Assembly: GCF_008329985.2 (NCBI RefSeq)
Contig: NZ_CP038437.2
Coordinates: forward strand, 4,526,001-4,590,000
Source of the DNA: Halomonas binhaiensis
GTDB lineage: Bacteria > Pseudomonadota > Gammaproteobacteria > Pseudomonadales > Halomonadaceae
Reading direction: 5' to 3'
DNA length: 64,000 bases
This document shows positions 30,945 to 40,614 of this stretch, piece after piece. Numbering within the stretch: position 1 is the stretch's first letter; each line of letters starts with the position of its first letter. Made by a program: the position numbers and the translations under genes. The notes under the pieces were generated by a model that was not told the DNA's origin, did no database searches, and saw only the letters and a list, made by a program, of their open reading frames with translations.

Positions 30945-31736
30945 ATGACTTCCGTCACCCTGAGTTCACTGAAAGCGCGCAAGCGCGCGGGTGAAGCATT
31001 CAGCTGCCTGACAGCCTACGACGCCTCCTTCGCTGCTATTGCCGACAAGGCCGGCATTGACGTGCTACTGGTCGGAGACTCCCTGGGGATGGTGCTGCAG
31101 GGGCATGGCAGCACATTGCCGGTGACCATGGATGATATCCTCTACCACACTCGCTGCGTCGCCCGTGGCAAGAGCAATAGTCTGCTGATGGTCGACCTCC
31201 CCTTCATGGGCAACCCGAGCCGCGAAAGACTGCTGGAAAATGCCGCAGACCTGATGCGTGCTGGTGCCGAGATCATCAAGGTGGAAGGTGAGGGTTGGAT
31301 GGCCGATGACATTCGTGAGCTGACCCGGCGAGGCGTCCCTGTCTGTGCCCATCTTGGCCTGACTCCGCAGTCCGTGCACCAGCTTGGAGGTTACAAGGTC
31401 CAGGGCCGGGAAACAGATGCCGCCCAGCGCATCATCGACGATGCCAAGCTTCTGGTTGAAGCCGGGGCCTCCATCATCCTGCTCGAATGTGTACCAGCAA
31501 GCCTCGGCCGTGCTGTCACGGAAGCCCTGGAGGTGCCTGTCATCGGTATTGGCGCAGGTCCGGATACTGACGGCCAGATCCTGGTGATGCATGACATTCT
31601 TGGCATTTCACATGGCCGTATGCCGCGCTTCTCCAAGAACTTCCTGGAAGGCAATGCAAGTATCGAGGCTGCTTTTCGCCATTATCATGAAGATGTCCTG
31701 GCGCGCCGCTTCCCCGCCTCCGAGCATTGCTTTTAA
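30945..31736 (+). CDS. panB: Ketopantoate hydroxymethyltransferase
   Basis: A 263-residue decameric enzyme that makes ketopantoate from ketoisovalerate and methylene-THF, the first step toward pantothenate. LTAYDASFA, LVGDSLGMVLQGH (metal-binding aspartate) and VCAHLGLTPQSV are typical; the final IGIGAGPDTDGQILVMHD is also canonical. ATG at 30945; the open frame runs upstream to 30798 but this part lacks homology. A spacer of 122 bases, rich in A and containing repeated AAAGCT, separates it from panC. Confidence 0.96.
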   Translation: MTSVTLSSLKARKRAGEAFSCLTAYDASFAAIADKAGIDVLLVGDSLGMVLQGHGSTLPVTMDDILYHTRCVARGKSNSLLMVDLPFMGNPSRERLLENAADLMRAGAEIIKVEGEGWMADDIRELTRRGVPVCAHLGLTPQSVHQLGGYKVQGRETDAAQRIIDDAKLLVEAGASIILLECVPASLGRAVTEALEVPVIGIGAGPDTDGQILVMHDILGISHGRMPRFSKNFLEGNASIEAAFRHYHEDVLARRFPASEHCF

Positions 31737-31858
31737 AAGCTGGAATTTCAAAAGCTTTTAATTTCAAAAATTTCGAACAAAAGCGTTTATAACGAGAAAA
31801 AGAGCTTTGAAAACGAGTTTCTAAAGCTGGCTTCCTGGCTCCAAGCAGAGATACCTTC

Positions 31859-32710
31859 ATGCGTTCTTACGACGACATCACAACCCTGCGCGAGGCGTTG
31901 GCAATCTATCGCCGCTCAGGTAAACGCATCGGTCTGGTACCGACCATGGGCAACCTCCACCAGGGCCACCTGGCGTTGGTAGAAAAAGCCCGAGCCACCA
32001 GCGATGTTGTGGTCACTTCCATATTCGTCAACCCGCTGCAGTTCGGCCCCAGCGAAGACCTGGACAACTACCCCCGAACACTGGAAGCAGACAAGGCCAA
32101 ACTCCAGGCTGCCGGCTGTGACATCGTGTTTACCCCTACGCCACAGTCCATGTACCCTCACGGCATGGGCAACCAGACCCTGGTCAAGGTCTCAGAAGTC
32201 AGCGAAGGGTTATGTGGCGGATCACGACCGGGGCATTTCGATGGCGTTTCCACCGTCGTCAGTATGCTGTTCCATATCGTTCAACCGGATGTGGCTTGCT
32301 TTGGCGAGAAGGACTATCAGCAGTTGGCCGTTATCCAACGCATGGTCCGCGACCTGCACCTGCCTATCGAGGTCATCGGAGTACCCACTGTCCGCGAACC
32401 TTCGGGGCTGGCCATGTCTTCACGCAACGGATATCTCAGCGAGACTGAGCGCAATACCGCTGCTGGTCTGCAACGCACACTGGGTGAGATCCGCGATGCC
32501 CTGGAGAGTGGCGCCAGTATTGAGGAAAACCTTTCTCAAGGCATCGAAAACCTGCGGCGCCAAGGCTTCGAGCCGGACTATCTGGAACTGCGCGCCAAAG
32601 ACCTCAGCAGCGTGACCGAGAACACGCGTGAGGCCGTCCTGCTGGTGGCGGCACGACTAGGCTCCACACGCCTGATTGATAATTTGTCCCTGACCTTGCC
32701 GCGCAATTGA
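31859..32710 (+). CDS. panC: Pantothenate synthetase
   Basis: A 283-residue ATP-dependent ligase joining pantoate to beta-alanine. VPTMGNLHQGHLALV holds the HxGH motif, FVNPLQFGPSEDL and EKDYQQLAVI bind substrates, and AMSSRNGYL is the KMSKS equivalent. Nine bases separate it from panD, so beta-alanine formation and use are in one operon. Confidence 0.97.
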   Translation: MRSYDDITTLREALAIYRRSGKRIGLVPTMGNLHQGHLALVEKARATSDVVVTSIFVNPLQFGPSEDLDNYPRTLEADKAKLQAAGCDIVFTPTPQSMYPHGMGNQTLVKVSEVSEGLCGGSRPGHFDGVSTVVSMLFHIVQPDVACFGEKDYQQLAVIQRMVRDLHLPIEVIGVPTVREPSGLAMSSRNGYLSETERNTAAGLQRTLGEIRDALESGASIEENLSQGIENLRRQGFEPDYLELRAKDLSSVTENTREAVLLVAARLGSTRLIDNLSLTLPRN

Positions 32711-32719
32711 GGAACCGTC

Positions 32720-33100
32720 ATGCATACCATCATGCTCAAGGCCAAGCTGCACATGGCCCGTGTCACCCACGCTGTGCTCAACTACGAAGGCTCATGTGCC
32801 ATCGATGGCGAGCTGCTGGACCTGTCCGGCATTCGTGAAAATGAACAGATCCAGATCTACAACGTAGAAAACGGCCAACGCTTCACTACCTATGCCATCC
32901 GTGCAGAGGAAGGCTCCAAGGTCATCTCCGTGAACGGTGCCGCAGCACATCTGGCCAGCGAAGGTCAGCGCGTCATCATCTGTGCCTACGCCCATTACAG
33001 TGAGGCTGAGCTGGAAAATCACAAGCCGTCCCTGGTCTATCTGCAGGAAGGCAACGAGATCAGCCATACCAGCAACGCCATTCCTGTACAGTTGGCTTGA
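32720..33100 (+). CDS. panD: Aspartate 1-decarboxylase proenzyme
   Basis: A 126-residue pyruvoyl enzyme that makes beta-alanine. The self-cleavage site is Gly24-Ser25 within [10 protein letters not shown], exactly as in E. coli; [12 protein letters not shown] precedes it and [16 protein letters not shown] follows. It lies between panC and the SUI1-family gene. Confidence 0.97.
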   Translation: MHTIMLKAKLHMARVTHAVLNYEGSCAIDGELLDLSGIRENEQIQIYNVENGQRFTTYAIRAEEGSKVISVNGAAAHLASEGQRVIICAYAHYSEAELENHKPSLVYLQEGNEISHTSNAIPVQLA

Positions 33101-33109
33101 GAGGACATC

Positions 33110-33484
33110 ATGGCATCACTGCGAGACCAGCTGGGTGGGCTGGTCTACTCTACCGAGCATGGCGATATCTGCCCTACATGCCGAGAACCGAGAAAAGCCT
33201 GCCGATGCGCTGAACAGGCGGATGAACAGCGCTTGGCCGAACTCGATGGCATCGTGCGAATTCGTCGGGAAACCAGTGGCCGCAAAGGCAAGGGTGTGAC
33301 GACGGTCAGCGGCGTGCCCCTTGCTGAAAAGGAACTCAAGGCGCTCGCCAAGCAGCTGAAACAGCGGTGCGGTACGGGGGGAGCTCTCAAGGATGGCGTG
33401 ATAGAGATCCAGGGAGATCACCGCCAGGTACTGAAAGCCGAGTTGGAGAAACAGGGGTTTAGGGTAAAGCTCGCCGGCGGCTAG
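33110..33484 (+). CDS. yciH: SUI1/YciH-family translation initiation factor-like protein
   Basis: A 124-residue protein with an N-terminal cysteine cluster (CPTCREPRKACRC) and a SUI1 (eIF1-like) domain from about residue 48: RRETSGRKGKGVTTVSGVP, LAKQLKQRCGTGGALKDG, and IEIQGDHRQVL. YciH can discriminate initiation complexes in E. coli, but its importance is unsettled. Gap of nine bases after panD. Confidence 0.92.
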   Translation: MASLRDQLGGLVYSTEHGDICPTCREPRKACRCAEQADEQRLAELDGIVRIRRETSGRKGKGVTTVSGVPLAEKELKALAKQLKQRCGTGGALKDGVIEIQGDHRQVLKAELEKQGFRVKLAGG

Positions 33485-33490
33485 GGATCC

Positions 33491-34348
33491 TTAGGACCAT
33501 GCCAGGGCATGCAGCACTTCGGCCGCTGGAGCCTCGACTTTCAGCGTGAATAGCTCATCCCCTCTGGTACGCCCGAGATTGAGGCAGGCAACAGGACGCT
33601 GCTCTCTGACACTGGCCTGCACAAAGCGAAAGCCGGAATAGACCATCAGCGATGACCCGACCACCAGCAGGGCATCGCTGTCCTCCAGCAAGGCATAGGC
33701 ATCTTTCACGACTCGAGTGGGCACATTGTCGCCGAAAAACACCACATCAGGTTTCCAGATACCATTGCCGCAATAGTCACAGTCCGGCACATCGAAGGAA
33801 GAAAAATCCGTCTCCAGATCAGCATCGCCATCTGGAGCCGCCAAATCTGCACGAGCAGCATCCAGCCATCGAGGGTTACGCCTGGCCAGTTCTCCATGCA
33901 GGGCATGGCGCATCTGGCGCGCCCCGCAGCTCATGCACACGACAAGACCAGCACGACCATGCAGATCGATCACCCTGCGAGATCCCGCACGTTGATGCAG
34001 GCCATCGACATTCTGGGTAATCACCCCAGCCACCTTGCCCTGTCGCTCCAGTTCCGCCACCGCATGATGCGCCAGGTTGGGGGTTGCCTCGTTGAGCACT
34101 CGAAAGCCGATCAGGGCTCGCGCCCAATAGCGCTGACGCGCTGCAAGGCTGGTCATGAAGGTACGGTGCTGTACCGGGGGTGAGCGCTTCCAGTCACCAC
34201 TCGCATCGCGATAGTCAGGTATGCCACTTGCTGTGCTGATACCTGCACCGCTCAACACCGCTACCCGAGCATGTCGGGAAAAGAAGGCTTCCAGCGCCTG
34301 CATACCCGTCATGGATGGATTGACGGCATGCATTGACGGCTCATTCAC
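33491..34348 (-). CDS. NAD-dependent deacylase, sirtuin (SIRT4-like class)
   Basis: A 285-residue sirtuin. VLSGAGISTASGIPDYR, TQNVDGLHQRAG, DLHGR with the catalytic His, and two cysteine pairs (CMSC, CDYC) for zinc are all present, then GSSLMVYSGF. The long insertion between zinc pairs and overall pattern resemble class II (SIRT4-like) proteins rather than CobB. GTG start at 34348 has AGGAGG seven bases upstream. It is convergent with yciH (6 bases apart) and divergent from the NERD gene. Confidence 0.92.
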   Translation of the reverse strand: MNEPSMHAVNPSMTGMQALEAFFSRHARVAVLSGAGISTASGIPDYRDASGDWKRSPPVQHRTFMTSLAARQRYWARALIGFRVLNEATPNLAHHAVAELERQGKVAGVITQNVDGLHQRAGSRRVIDLHGRAGLVVCMSCGARQMRHALHGELARRNPRWLDAARADLAAPDGDADLETDFSSFDVPDCDYCGNGIWKPDVVFFGDNVPTRVVKDAYALLEDSDALLVVGSSLMVYSGFRFVQASVREQRPVACLNLGRTRGDELFTLKVEAPAAEVLHALAWS

Positions 34349-34455
34349 CAGGAAACCTCCTTCATGACGGAACAGGCAAGCGAATTTGCCGTAGCTGCGC
34401 AGGCCTTCGGTTGTCTACAATGGACGCTATTCTTCTGCAAGGAAAAGGACAGTCC

Positions 34456-35364
34456 ATGACCTGGGTGTATTATCTGCTGCCGCTGATCTTCCTTTTCCCG
34501 CTTGCTGCCGCAGCGGTAGTGGTGATAGCGCTGCGCAGTCTGCACGATGCCCGGGTTCACTCCCCATTTGATGCTCATCCGTTGCGAGAGCCAGGCCAGA
34601 GCCTGCGAGACCGTCTCGACAAGGCTTTCTCCATATTGTTTCTCAATGCTTCTCTGGGTCCGATAATAACCTTGGCGCCATTGGTCTATGGCATGGGGCG
34701 CATGCTGTTCTCCCGCCAGCAGAACTGGGTCGAGTGGGCACTCTACGGCGCACTGTGCACTGTGCTGGCCATCTTTGTCAGCCTGCGCCTGATTCGCGAC
34801 TATCAACGCATCCGCCGACTCAAGCTGGGCCTGGCATGTGAGCTGGCAGTAGGCCAGGAACTGGATCACCTGATTCATCCCGAAGCACACCCTTACTACG
34901 TATTCCATGACGTGCCTGCCGACACCTTCCTTATCGACCATGTGGCCGTCACACCCCATGGTGTCTTCGTCATCGAGGTCAGGGCCCGCACACCGGCCAT
35001 GACACCCGACGGTACGATTCGCAACAGCGTCACCGTCGAGCATGAGCGCCTGCGCTTTCCGGGCTGGAATGAACGCAGGCCACAACACAAGGCACGCCAG
35101 GCGACACGCTGGGTGGCATCCTGGCTGAACCGTGAACTCGGCCAACCAGTACCAGTACATGGCATCCTCGTATTGCCGGGCTGGAAGATCCGTCATGAAG
35201 CCCACAGTGCAGACCTGGAAGTCCTCAGTGGAGAAGGCCTTGCTGCACACATCGATGCCATCCGCACCGGCTCCATCCAACAGGATGTGCATGATCGCAT
35301 CATCAATGCACTGCATCAGCGCACCTTGAGCGCCCAGAACCCAGCCCTGGCGCCCAGCATATAA
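34456..35364 (+). CDS. Membrane-anchored NERD-domain protein
   Basis: A 302-residue protein. An N-terminal transmembrane helix (about residues 3-27) and two more hydrophobic segments (about 55-105) precede a nuclease-related domain (about 130-240): ELAVGQELDHL, FLIDHVAVTPHGVFVIEVRA and the later PVHGILVLPGW. In NERD proteins the D...E.K core suggests nuclease ancestry; here the lysine position reads EVRA, so activity is uncertain. ATG at 34456 is chosen because it begins the helix. Function unknown. Confidence 0.8.
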   Translation: MTWVYYLLPLIFLFPLAAAAVVVIALRSLHDARVHSPFDAHPLREPGQSLRDRLDKAFSILFLNASLGPIITLAPLVYGMGRMLFSRQQNWVEWALYGALCTVLAIFVSLRLIRDYQRIRRLKLGLACELAVGQELDHLIHPEAHPYYVFHDVPADTFLIDHVAVTPHGVFVIEVRARTPAMTPDGTIRNSVTVEHERLRFPGWNERRPQHKARQATRWVASWLNRELGQPVPVHGILVLPGWKIRHEAHSADLEVLSGEGLAAHIDAIRTGSIQQDVHDRIINALHQRTLSAQNPALAPSI

Positions 35365-35380
35365 GTCGTCCGTCCGGCAG

Positions 35381-36718
35381 TCACTCTCCCCTCAGCCGTC
35401 CTCCCATCTCCTGGGCCAGGTCTACGGCATAGTGGTCGGTCATGCCTCCAATGAAGTCCAGCATACGCCGGTAACTGGTATATAGTGACCAGGACTGGCG
35501 TGGGGTGTTTTCTCCTATCAGTGCCAACACGCGTTGGTGCTTGAAACTGGAGCGCCCTGTGTAATGCAGTTCATGGGCCGCACCAATGAAGGCTTCAAGC
35601 AGGATGCCCAGCGTGGTGTAAGCGCCAATCTCCAGCTTGGCCTTGCGTGTATTACAGAAGATGCGTTTGCGTGCCAGCTCCTTGGCCAGCTTGACCCCCC
35701 AGTCCAGGTCCGGATGACACAGTTCCAGCAGGTCATCACGCAGTGACCCCGCCAGCAGCTCGCTCTCATGGGCGACAAATACACGACCGACATCGGTAAC
35801 GGCCCTTTCCATGGCAGCTCCGCGCAAGGCTGCAATACGCCGCCGCTGAGAAACACCGTCCCGCTTCATGTCGGCGTAGTCGACAGGTTCGCCTCCCGCA
35901 ATCTGGGTCAGAATCTCGGCCACCTCATCGAAGCCAAGGATGTCCATTTCCACCCCATCCTCGAGATCGAGCAGGGCATAACAGATATCGTCAGCGGCCT
36001 CGACCAGCCAGGCCAGTGGGTGCCGGCACCAGCGATGCTCTCCCTGGGCAATCAGGCCAAGGTGATCAGCCACTTGAGTCAGCAGCGGTAACTCACTCTG
36101 ATAACAGCCGAACTTGCCGGCCTGGCCACCATGAGTAACCGTCCAGGGGTACTTCAGCAATGTTCCCAACGTGGCAGCCGTCAGTCGCATGCCACCACGG
36201 AACTGGTTGTACTCAACCTGAGTGACGATGCGAAACCCCTGGGCATTGCCTTCATAGGTCAGCAGGTCCTGGCGCTCCAGGTCCGAGAGCCCATCCAGCA
36301 GGCCACTCCCGGAGTTCTCGGCACTCTTGAACCAATCACGAATGGCATATTCACCGGCATGACCAAAGGGTGGATTGCCGATGTCATGCCCCAGGCAAGC
36401 CGCCTGAACGATCACGCCTAGATCCGCCGGGGTGATCCATTCAGGCAAACGGTCGCGCAGCAGTTCGCCCACGCTCATGCCCAGGGAACGGCCAACACAC
36501 CCCACCTCCAGGGAATGCGTCAGACGAGTATGGATATGATCGTTGTCGGTCAATGGATGTACCTGAGTCTTGCGCCCCAGGCGACGAAAGGAACCAGCAA
36601 AGACAATACGATCATGATCCTTGTGGAAAGGACTGCGCCCCACTTCGTCTCGAGTGGCGCCACGTGGATCATGCAGGCGGATGGGATCGAGCAAACGCTC
36701 CCAGGTCATGGACTTCAT
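35381..36718 (-). CDS. dgt: dGTP triphosphohydrolase-like protein
   Basis: A 445-residue HD-superfamily enzyme that cleaves dNTPs to deoxynucleosides and triphosphate. FRRLGRKTQVHPLTDNDHIHTRLTHSLEV and CLGHDIGNPPFGHAGE give the H...HD...D metal site. Length fits the Dgt type 2 group. ATG at 36718 follows GGAGGAG with about six bases spacing; a GTG two codons earlier overlaps that site. It is convergent with the NERD gene. Confidence 0.92.
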   Translation of the reverse strand: MKSMTWERLLDPIRLHDPRGATRDEVGRSPFHKDHDRIVFAGSFRRLGRKTQVHPLTDNDHIHTRLTHSLEVGCVGRSLGMSVGELLRDRLPEWITPADLGVIVQAACLGHDIGNPPFGHAGEYAIRDWFKSAENSGSGLLDGLSDLERQDLLTYEGNAQGFRIVTQVEYNQFRGGMRLTAATLGTLLKYPWTVTHGGQAGKFGCYQSELPLLTQVADHLGLIAQGEHRWCRHPLAWLVEAADDICYALLDLEDGVEMDILGFDEVAEILTQIAGGEPVDYADMKRDGVSQRRRIAALRGAAMERAVTDVGRVFVAHESELLAGSLRDDLLELCHPDLDWGVKLAKELARKRIFCNTRKAKLEIGAYTTLGILLEAFIGAAHELHYTGRSSFKHQRVLALIGENTPRQSWSLYTSYRRMLDFIGGMTDHYAVDLAQEMGGRLRGE

Positions 36719-37095
36719 GGGCACTCCTCCTTGAGTACTTCATTCTGGCACCGAGATCTGTCTCTGACCATGTTCACCCTCTCTCATTCATTCGCCCCTT
36801 TCACCTGTACTCATTCACATCAACCTGCCCAGACATACCGCTTTCTTCCTGGAGCAACCACACCAACGAACAGCAGCTCCAACCGAACCGACACAGCTAC
36901 CTCATCAGGTGAATTGCACGGGAATCCCCCGGCACTTGATTGATCCACGGCAGCTGTTATCGGCATTTGGCGATTTATTGTCAGATCTTCCCGGTCATTC
37001 TTTGCAGAAGCCCGCGCACTTCATGTCATTCGCCATTCGTGAACAGCTTCTGCCATAGGCCGTCTCTACTTCCGTTCCTGTAAAGGTCAATCAGC
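36719..37095. other. Divergent spacer between dgt and the peptide transporter
   Basis: 377 bases with no gene and no clear repeat or operator; it must hold both promoters. Confidence 0.4.
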
Positions 37096-38682
37096 ATGCG
37101 ATCCTCTATCCCTCCCACCTCCTCTGGAGCGGACAAGGGCTTCTTCGGCCATCCAAGAGCCCTCGGCCCCCTATTCTTCACCGAAATGTGGGAACGTTTC
37201 TCTTTCTATGGCGTTCGACCCATGCTGGTGCTGTTCATGGCTGCACCGCTGCTGAGTGGTGGCCTGGGCTTCGACGCAAAGACTGCTGCCGCCATCGTTG
37301 GTATCTATGGCGGGGCCGTATACCTAGCAGCACTGCCCGGCGGTTGGCTGGCCGACAACTGGCTCGGCCAGCGCCGCGCCGTGTGGTATGGCTCCATCCT
37401 GATTGCCCTGGGTCACCTGTCCATTGCCAGTTCCGCTCTATTGGGCCCGGTTACCTTCTTTGTCGGCCTGATTCTGATTGTCATGGGAACCGGACTATTC
37501 AAAACCTGTATCTCGGTGATGGTCGGCAGCCTCTATGATGAAGACGATGCACGCCGTGACGGCGGTTTCGCGATCTTCTACATGGGCATCAATCTCGGCA
37601 GTCTGGTGGCGCCACTGTTGACCGGCTGGTTGATGGAAACACGCGGCTGGCACTGGGGCTTCGCCACTGGCGGAACCGGCATGCTGGTGGCACTTATCCT
37701 GTTCCGCCTGTGGGCCGTACCTGCCATGCGCCGTGCTGACGCCGCTCGAGAGCGCCCCTCGAGCTGGGATGCGCCCGCCGTCAAACGCCGCCATGTCGGC
37801 AAGTACGTACTCGCAGCGGTCGCCCTTGTGGCTGTGATGGTGACGCTGGTCGCCGCAGGCATTGTGCACATCAATCCTCGCGCGGTGGCCGAAGCCATGA
37901 CCAGCGTGCTGATCCTCTGTTCACTGTTGTTCTTTGTCTACCTGTTGTTCTTCTCCGGCCTCGATGGAGAAGAGCGCAAGCGGGTCGCGGTCTGCCTGGT
38001 GCTGGTGGTCGCAGGTGCCTGCTTCTGGGCCGCCTTCGAACAGCAACCGACCTCATACAACCTGTTCGCCGCCCAATATACCGACCGCAGCGCTTTCGGC
38101 TGGGAAATTCCGACCCTGTGGTTCCAGTCGTTGAACCCGGTCTTCATCGTACTGCTCGGCCCCCTGTTAGGCTGGCTGTGGCCGGCGCTGGGCAGGCGAC
38201 ATCTCGAACCCGGCAGCCCAATCAAGTTCGTGCTGGGTCTGCTGCTGGCTGCCATTGGTTTCGGCATCATGGTGCTGGCGGCACGCGAGGTCATCTCCAG
38301 CAATGGCCTGGTCTCGCCGCTATGGATCGTCGGCAGCATGCTGCTGCTGACACTGGGAGAGCTGTGCCTGTCACCGGTAGGGCTGTCGACCATGTCTGGC
38401 CTGTCACCTCAGCGTACTCAGGGCCAGTTGATGGGATTGTGGTTTACCGGCGCGGCGCTGGGGAATCTGGTGGCAGGACTGATCGGCGGTCACGTCAATC
38501 CCGAGGAACTGCAGCAGATGCCCGAGCTGTTCTCCCGCTCAGCCATCGCCCTGGTGGTCTTCGCCGTGATCCTGCTGTTGCTCGTTCCCGTGTTCAAGCG
38601 CATGCTGAGGCACAATCGTATAATCGACCCTCGCGCCCCCACTGAAGGCGGCGCTGAAGCCACTGTCCGATCCGGAGTTTGA
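37096..38682 (+). CDS. POT-family proton:peptide symporter
   Basis: A 528-residue inner-membrane protein with about 14 transmembrane helices of the PTR2/DtpT type. The proton-coupling motif EMWERFSFYG, GGWLADNWLGQRRAV, and FAIFYMGINLGSL are present, followed by FWAAFEQQPTSYNLFA and GELCLSPVGLSTMSGLSP. It imports di- and tripeptides. Only three bases separate it from the Xaa-Pro aminopeptidase gene, suggesting uptake and hydrolysis of proline peptides are co-expressed. Confidence 0.95.
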   Translation: MRSSIPPTSSGADKGFFGHPRALGPLFFTEMWERFSFYGVRPMLVLFMAAPLLSGGLGFDAKTAAAIVGIYGGAVYLAALPGGWLADNWLGQRRAVWYGSILIALGHLSIASSALLGPVTFFVGLILIVMGTGLFKTCISVMVGSLYDEDDARRDGGFAIFYMGINLGSLVAPLLTGWLMETRGWHWGFATGGTGMLVALILFRLWAVPAMRRADAARERPSSWDAPAVKRRHVGKYVLAAVALVAVMVTLVAAGIVHINPRAVAEAMTSVLILCSLLFFVYLLFFSGLDGEERKRVAVCLVLVVAGACFWAAFEQQPTSYNLFAAQYTDRSAFGWEIPTLWFQSLNPVFIVLLGPLLGWLWPALGRRHLEPGSPIKFVLGLLLAAIGFGIMVLAAREVISSNGLVSPLWIVGSMLLLTLGELCLSPVGLSTMSGLSPQRTQGQLMGLWFTGAALGNLVAGLIGGHVNPEELQQMPELFSRSAIALVVFAVILLLLVPVFKRMLRHNRIIDPRAPTEGGAEATVRSGV

Positions 38683-38685
38683 AGC

Positions 38686-40497
38686 ATGCCATCTGCCACT
38701 ACCCCAGTAGCCGCCAGTCGTCTTGCTGCCCTGCGTGAAGCGATGCAACGCCATGGTATCGATGCCTGGTGGTTGCCTTCCAGTGACCCTCACCATAGTG
38801 AGTATCTGCCCGAGCACTGGGCAGGCCGAGCTTGGCTAACCGGCTTCGATGGTTCCGTGGGCACATTGGTGGTGACGCAGGATGACGCCGGTCTCTGGGT
38901 CGACAGTCGCTACTTCGTCCAGGCCGAGGCGCAACTGGCCGGCTCAGGCATCCGCATGATGAAGCTGGCCCAGGGACAGGCTTCTGCCCCCATCGAATGG
39001 CTGGCCGAAAAGCTGCCACAAGGCGCCATTCTGGGCTACGACGCTCAAGTCGTGTCGTTGGCTCATGCCCGCCAGATGGAAGAGATCCTTGGCGATGCAG
39101 GTATCTTGCAACGCGGCAACCTGGACCTGCTCGACGACATCTGGAGCGGCCGCCCCGAACTTCCGAGCGCACCGATCCGCGCCCATGCGGCACAGTATCT
39201 GGACGAATCACGTGCCCAACGGCTGGCCGGGGTACGCGAGGCCATGATTGAGCATGGTGCCGACTGGCACCCGGTCTCGACCCTCGATGACATTGCTTGG
39301 CTGTTGCAACTGCGCGGTGCGGATGTGGGCTTCAATCCGGTGTTCCTCGCTCACCTGCTGGTCAGCCGCGACAGTGCCACCCTGTTTGTCGCCCCCGGCA
39401 AGCTCGATAGCGAACTGAGCGCAAGCCTGGCCAACGATGGCATCCAGATCAGCGGCTACAGCGACTGGTCCAGCGCCCTGGCTGCACTGCCGCCCAGCCA
39501 GACCACGCTGATCGATCCGGCCCGCTTGTCTCTGGGGACCCGCCAGGCGTTGCCCAGGGACATGAAAGTGGTGGAGGCTTTCCAGCCCAGTACCTTGGCC
39601 AAGGGCGTGAAAACCGATCTCGAGCTAGGCTGGGTACGCAAGACCATGGAACTCGATGGCGCCGCCCTGTGCCGATTTTTCGCCTGGCTGGACAAGGCAC
39701 TTGCCACAGGGGAACGGGTCACCGAGCTGACCATCGATGAACGCCTGCGTGAACAGCGCCAGCGTGCCGAGACGTTTGTCTGCGAAAGCTTCAGCACCAT
39801 TGCCGCCTTCAACGCCAACGGCGCTTTGCCACACTACCACGCCACCGAGGAAGCACATTCGGTGATCGAGGGGGATGGCCTGCTGCTGATCGACTCCGGT
39901 GGTCAGTATCACGGCGGCACCACCGACATCACGCGCATGGTGCCCGTGGGCCAGGTCTCCGCCGCTCAGCGTGAGGACTGCAGTCTGGTCCTCAAGGGCA
40001 TGATCGCCCTGTCACGCGCACGCTTCCCGCTGGGTATCGCCGCGCCACGGCTGGATGCCATCGCCCGCGCGCCGCTGTGGGCCACTGGTCGCGACTATGG
40101 CCATGGCACTGGCCACGGTGTCGGCTACTTCCTGAATGTTCATGAAGGCCCACAGGTGATCAGCTCAGGAGCACCAGCAGCCGAGCATACGGCCATGCAG
40201 CCTGGCATGATCACGTCCAACGAGCCGGGGGTGTATCGTCCAGGCCAATGGGGCGTGCGGATCGAGAATCTGGTAGCCAACCGCCCGGCACCGGACAGCG
40301 AGTTCGGCGACTTTCTCGAGTTCGAGACATTGACGCTGTGCCCCATTGATACCCGTTGCCTGAACCTCGAGCTGCTGGACAGCGACGAGATCCAATGGCT
40401 CAACGCCTATCACGCCGAGGTTCGAGAGCGCCTTGCACCCCACCTCGAAGGCGAGGCCCTGGCATGGCTGAACGAGCGCACCAAAGCAGTAAGCTGA
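38686..40497 (+). CDS. Xaa-Pro aminopeptidase, M24B, long form
   Basis: A 603-residue metallopeptidase with the three-part architecture of XPNPEP1-like aminopeptidase P: two creatinase-like N-domains and the pita-bread domain. Metal ligands appear in order in IDSGGQYHGGTTDITR, GHGTGHGVGYFLNVHEGP, SNEPGVY and RIENL. The length exceeds the 440-residue PepP of E. coli. It cuts N-terminal residues from peptides with proline second. It forms an operon with the POT transporter and is followed by the second heptamer repeat. Confidence 0.94.
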   Translation: MPSATTPVAASRLAALREAMQRHGIDAWWLPSSDPHHSEYLPEHWAGRAWLTGFDGSVGTLVVTQDDAGLWVDSRYFVQAEAQLAGSGIRMMKLAQGQASAPIEWLAEKLPQGAILGYDAQVVSLAHARQMEEILGDAGILQRGNLDLLDDIWSGRPELPSAPIRAHAAQYLDESRAQRLAGVREAMIEHGADWHPVSTLDDIAWLLQLRGADVGFNPVFLAHLLVSRDSATLFVAPGKLDSELSASLANDGIQISGYSDWSSALAALPPSQTTLIDPARLSLGTRQALPRDMKVVEAFQPSTLAKGVKTDLELGWVRKTMELDGAALCRFFAWLDKALATGERVTELTIDERLREQRQRAETFVCESFSTIAAFNANGALPHYHATEEAHSVIEGDGLLLIDSGGQYHGGTTDITRMVPVGQVSAAQREDCSLVLKGMIALSRARFPLGIAAPRLDAIARAPLWATGRDYGHGTGHGVGYFLNVHEGPQVISSGAPAAEHTAMQPGMITSNEPGVYRPGQWGVRIENLVANRPAPDSEFGDFLEFETLTLCPIDTRCLNLELLDSDEIQWLNAYHAEVRERLAPHLEGEALAWLNERTKAVS

Positions 40498-40536
40498 CGA
40501 GCTTCGAGCTGCGGGCCGCGAGCAGCCCAGCAGCGT

Positions 40537-40613
40537 CTCGTAGCTCGTAGCTCGTAGCTCGTAGCTCGTAGCTCGTAGCTCGTAGCTCGTAGCTCGTAGC
40601 TCGTAGCTCGTAG
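40537..40613. repeat. Heptamer tandem repeat, 11 copies of CTCGTAG
   Basis: Eleven perfect 7-base units, ending one base before the ntrC stop codon region (40615). It is the reverse complement, after rotation, of the array at 10461-10530, and likewise lies in a convergent gap (pepP-like gene and ntrC). Confidence 0.95.
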
Positions 40614-40614
40614 C

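Noticed and set aside
33491..35364. Sirtuin and NERD protein as an antiphage defence pair
   Set aside because: The sirtuin is a canonical zinc-containing deacylase, not a defence SIR2 NADase, and the two genes are divergent in a housekeeping region.
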